Source of the DNA: an uncultured Bacilli bacterium
GTDB taxonomy: Bacteria; Bacillota_I; Bacilli_A; RF39; UBA660
Direction of reading: 5' to 3'
DNA: 20,890 bases
Assembly: GCA_944329545.1 (NCBI GenBank)
Contig: CALVIK010000086.1
Coordinates: forward strand, 1-20,890
Positions 20,874 through 20,890 of the stretch are shown in pieces. Both the position numbers and the translations under genes were made by a program. Under the pieces are notes generated by a model. The model saw nothing but the letters and a program-made list of their open reading frames with translations. It was not told the DNA's origin and did not search any database. Within the stretch, counting starts at the first letter, position 1. Each line of letters starts with the position of its first letter.

Positions 20874-20890
20874 ATAAAAAAACTATTCTT

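Noticed and set aside
1..20890. CRISPR array, tRNA/rRNA gene, insertion sequence or prophage
   Set aside because: No regularly spaced repeats, cloverleaf, transposase, integrase or phage structural gene found by reading both strands.
1..20890. Mycoplasma-type code with TGA as Trp
   Set aside because: The gene ending at 6860 stops at TGA in a sensible place and the Trp residues I checked use TGG.

Overview
The window is AT-rich chromosomal DNA from an endospore-forming member of the Bacilli (Firmicutes), probably an uncultured gut-type lineage near the Erysipelotrichales/RF39 group. This placement is an inference. It rests on the spore genes spoIIR, spoIID, spoIIQ and spoIIID, the actin-like gene mbl, Shine-Dalgarno sites of the form GGTGA with a 4-5 base gap before the start codon, and the standard code (TGG for Trp, TGA used as a stop).

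Layout. (1) Bases 1-958 hold the 3' part of a secreted or surface protein cut by the window edge. (2) Bases 1001-9644 are a compressed version of the Bacillus subtilis spoIIR-to-spoIIQ neighbourhood: spoIIR, mntP, fbaA, murA, rpmE, rpiB, a DUF1146 gene, spoIID and spoIIQ. Interposed are a class B sortase with a divergent, probably cognate wall protein, and an SGNH-fold protein that has lost its catalytic residues. (3) Bases 9645-13140 are an accessory insertion between spoIIQ and spoIIID. It contains a zinc-ribbon membrane protein, an XRE regulator with no standard start codon divergent from a carbohydrate-binding surface protein, two tandem perfect DnaA boxes, and a minus-strand operon of a DUF2828/VWA protein plus a 52-residue ribbon-helix-helix-like protein. 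That operon is preceded by a long leader that looks structured. (4) Bases 13202-15955 hold spoIIID, mbl and an M18 aminopeptidase. (5) Bases 16015-20829 hold a protein of unknown function and a DUF4203-like membrane protein with near-identical promoters, then a TagO/WecA-type sugar-phosphate transferase, a DUF421 protein, a Nudix hydrolase and, on the minus strand, a sodium/calcium exchanger family antiporter.

How the genes fit together. SpoIIR, SpoIID, SpoIIQ and SpoIIID cover sigma-E activation, engulfment, the forespore-mother cell channel and mother-cell transcription. MurA, Mbl and the TagO-like enzyme serve wall synthesis and shape. The sortase pair and the two surface proteins with a shared N-terminal module serve the cell surface. 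The strongest candidates for something undescribed are the DUF2828/VWA operon with its repeat-bearing leader RNA and the XRE/surface-protein switch, whose operator exactly fills the promoter spacer.

Transcription units are tightly packed. Most intrinsic terminators overlap the stop codon of the gene they end, and several promoters use an extended -10 of the form TGTTATAAT.
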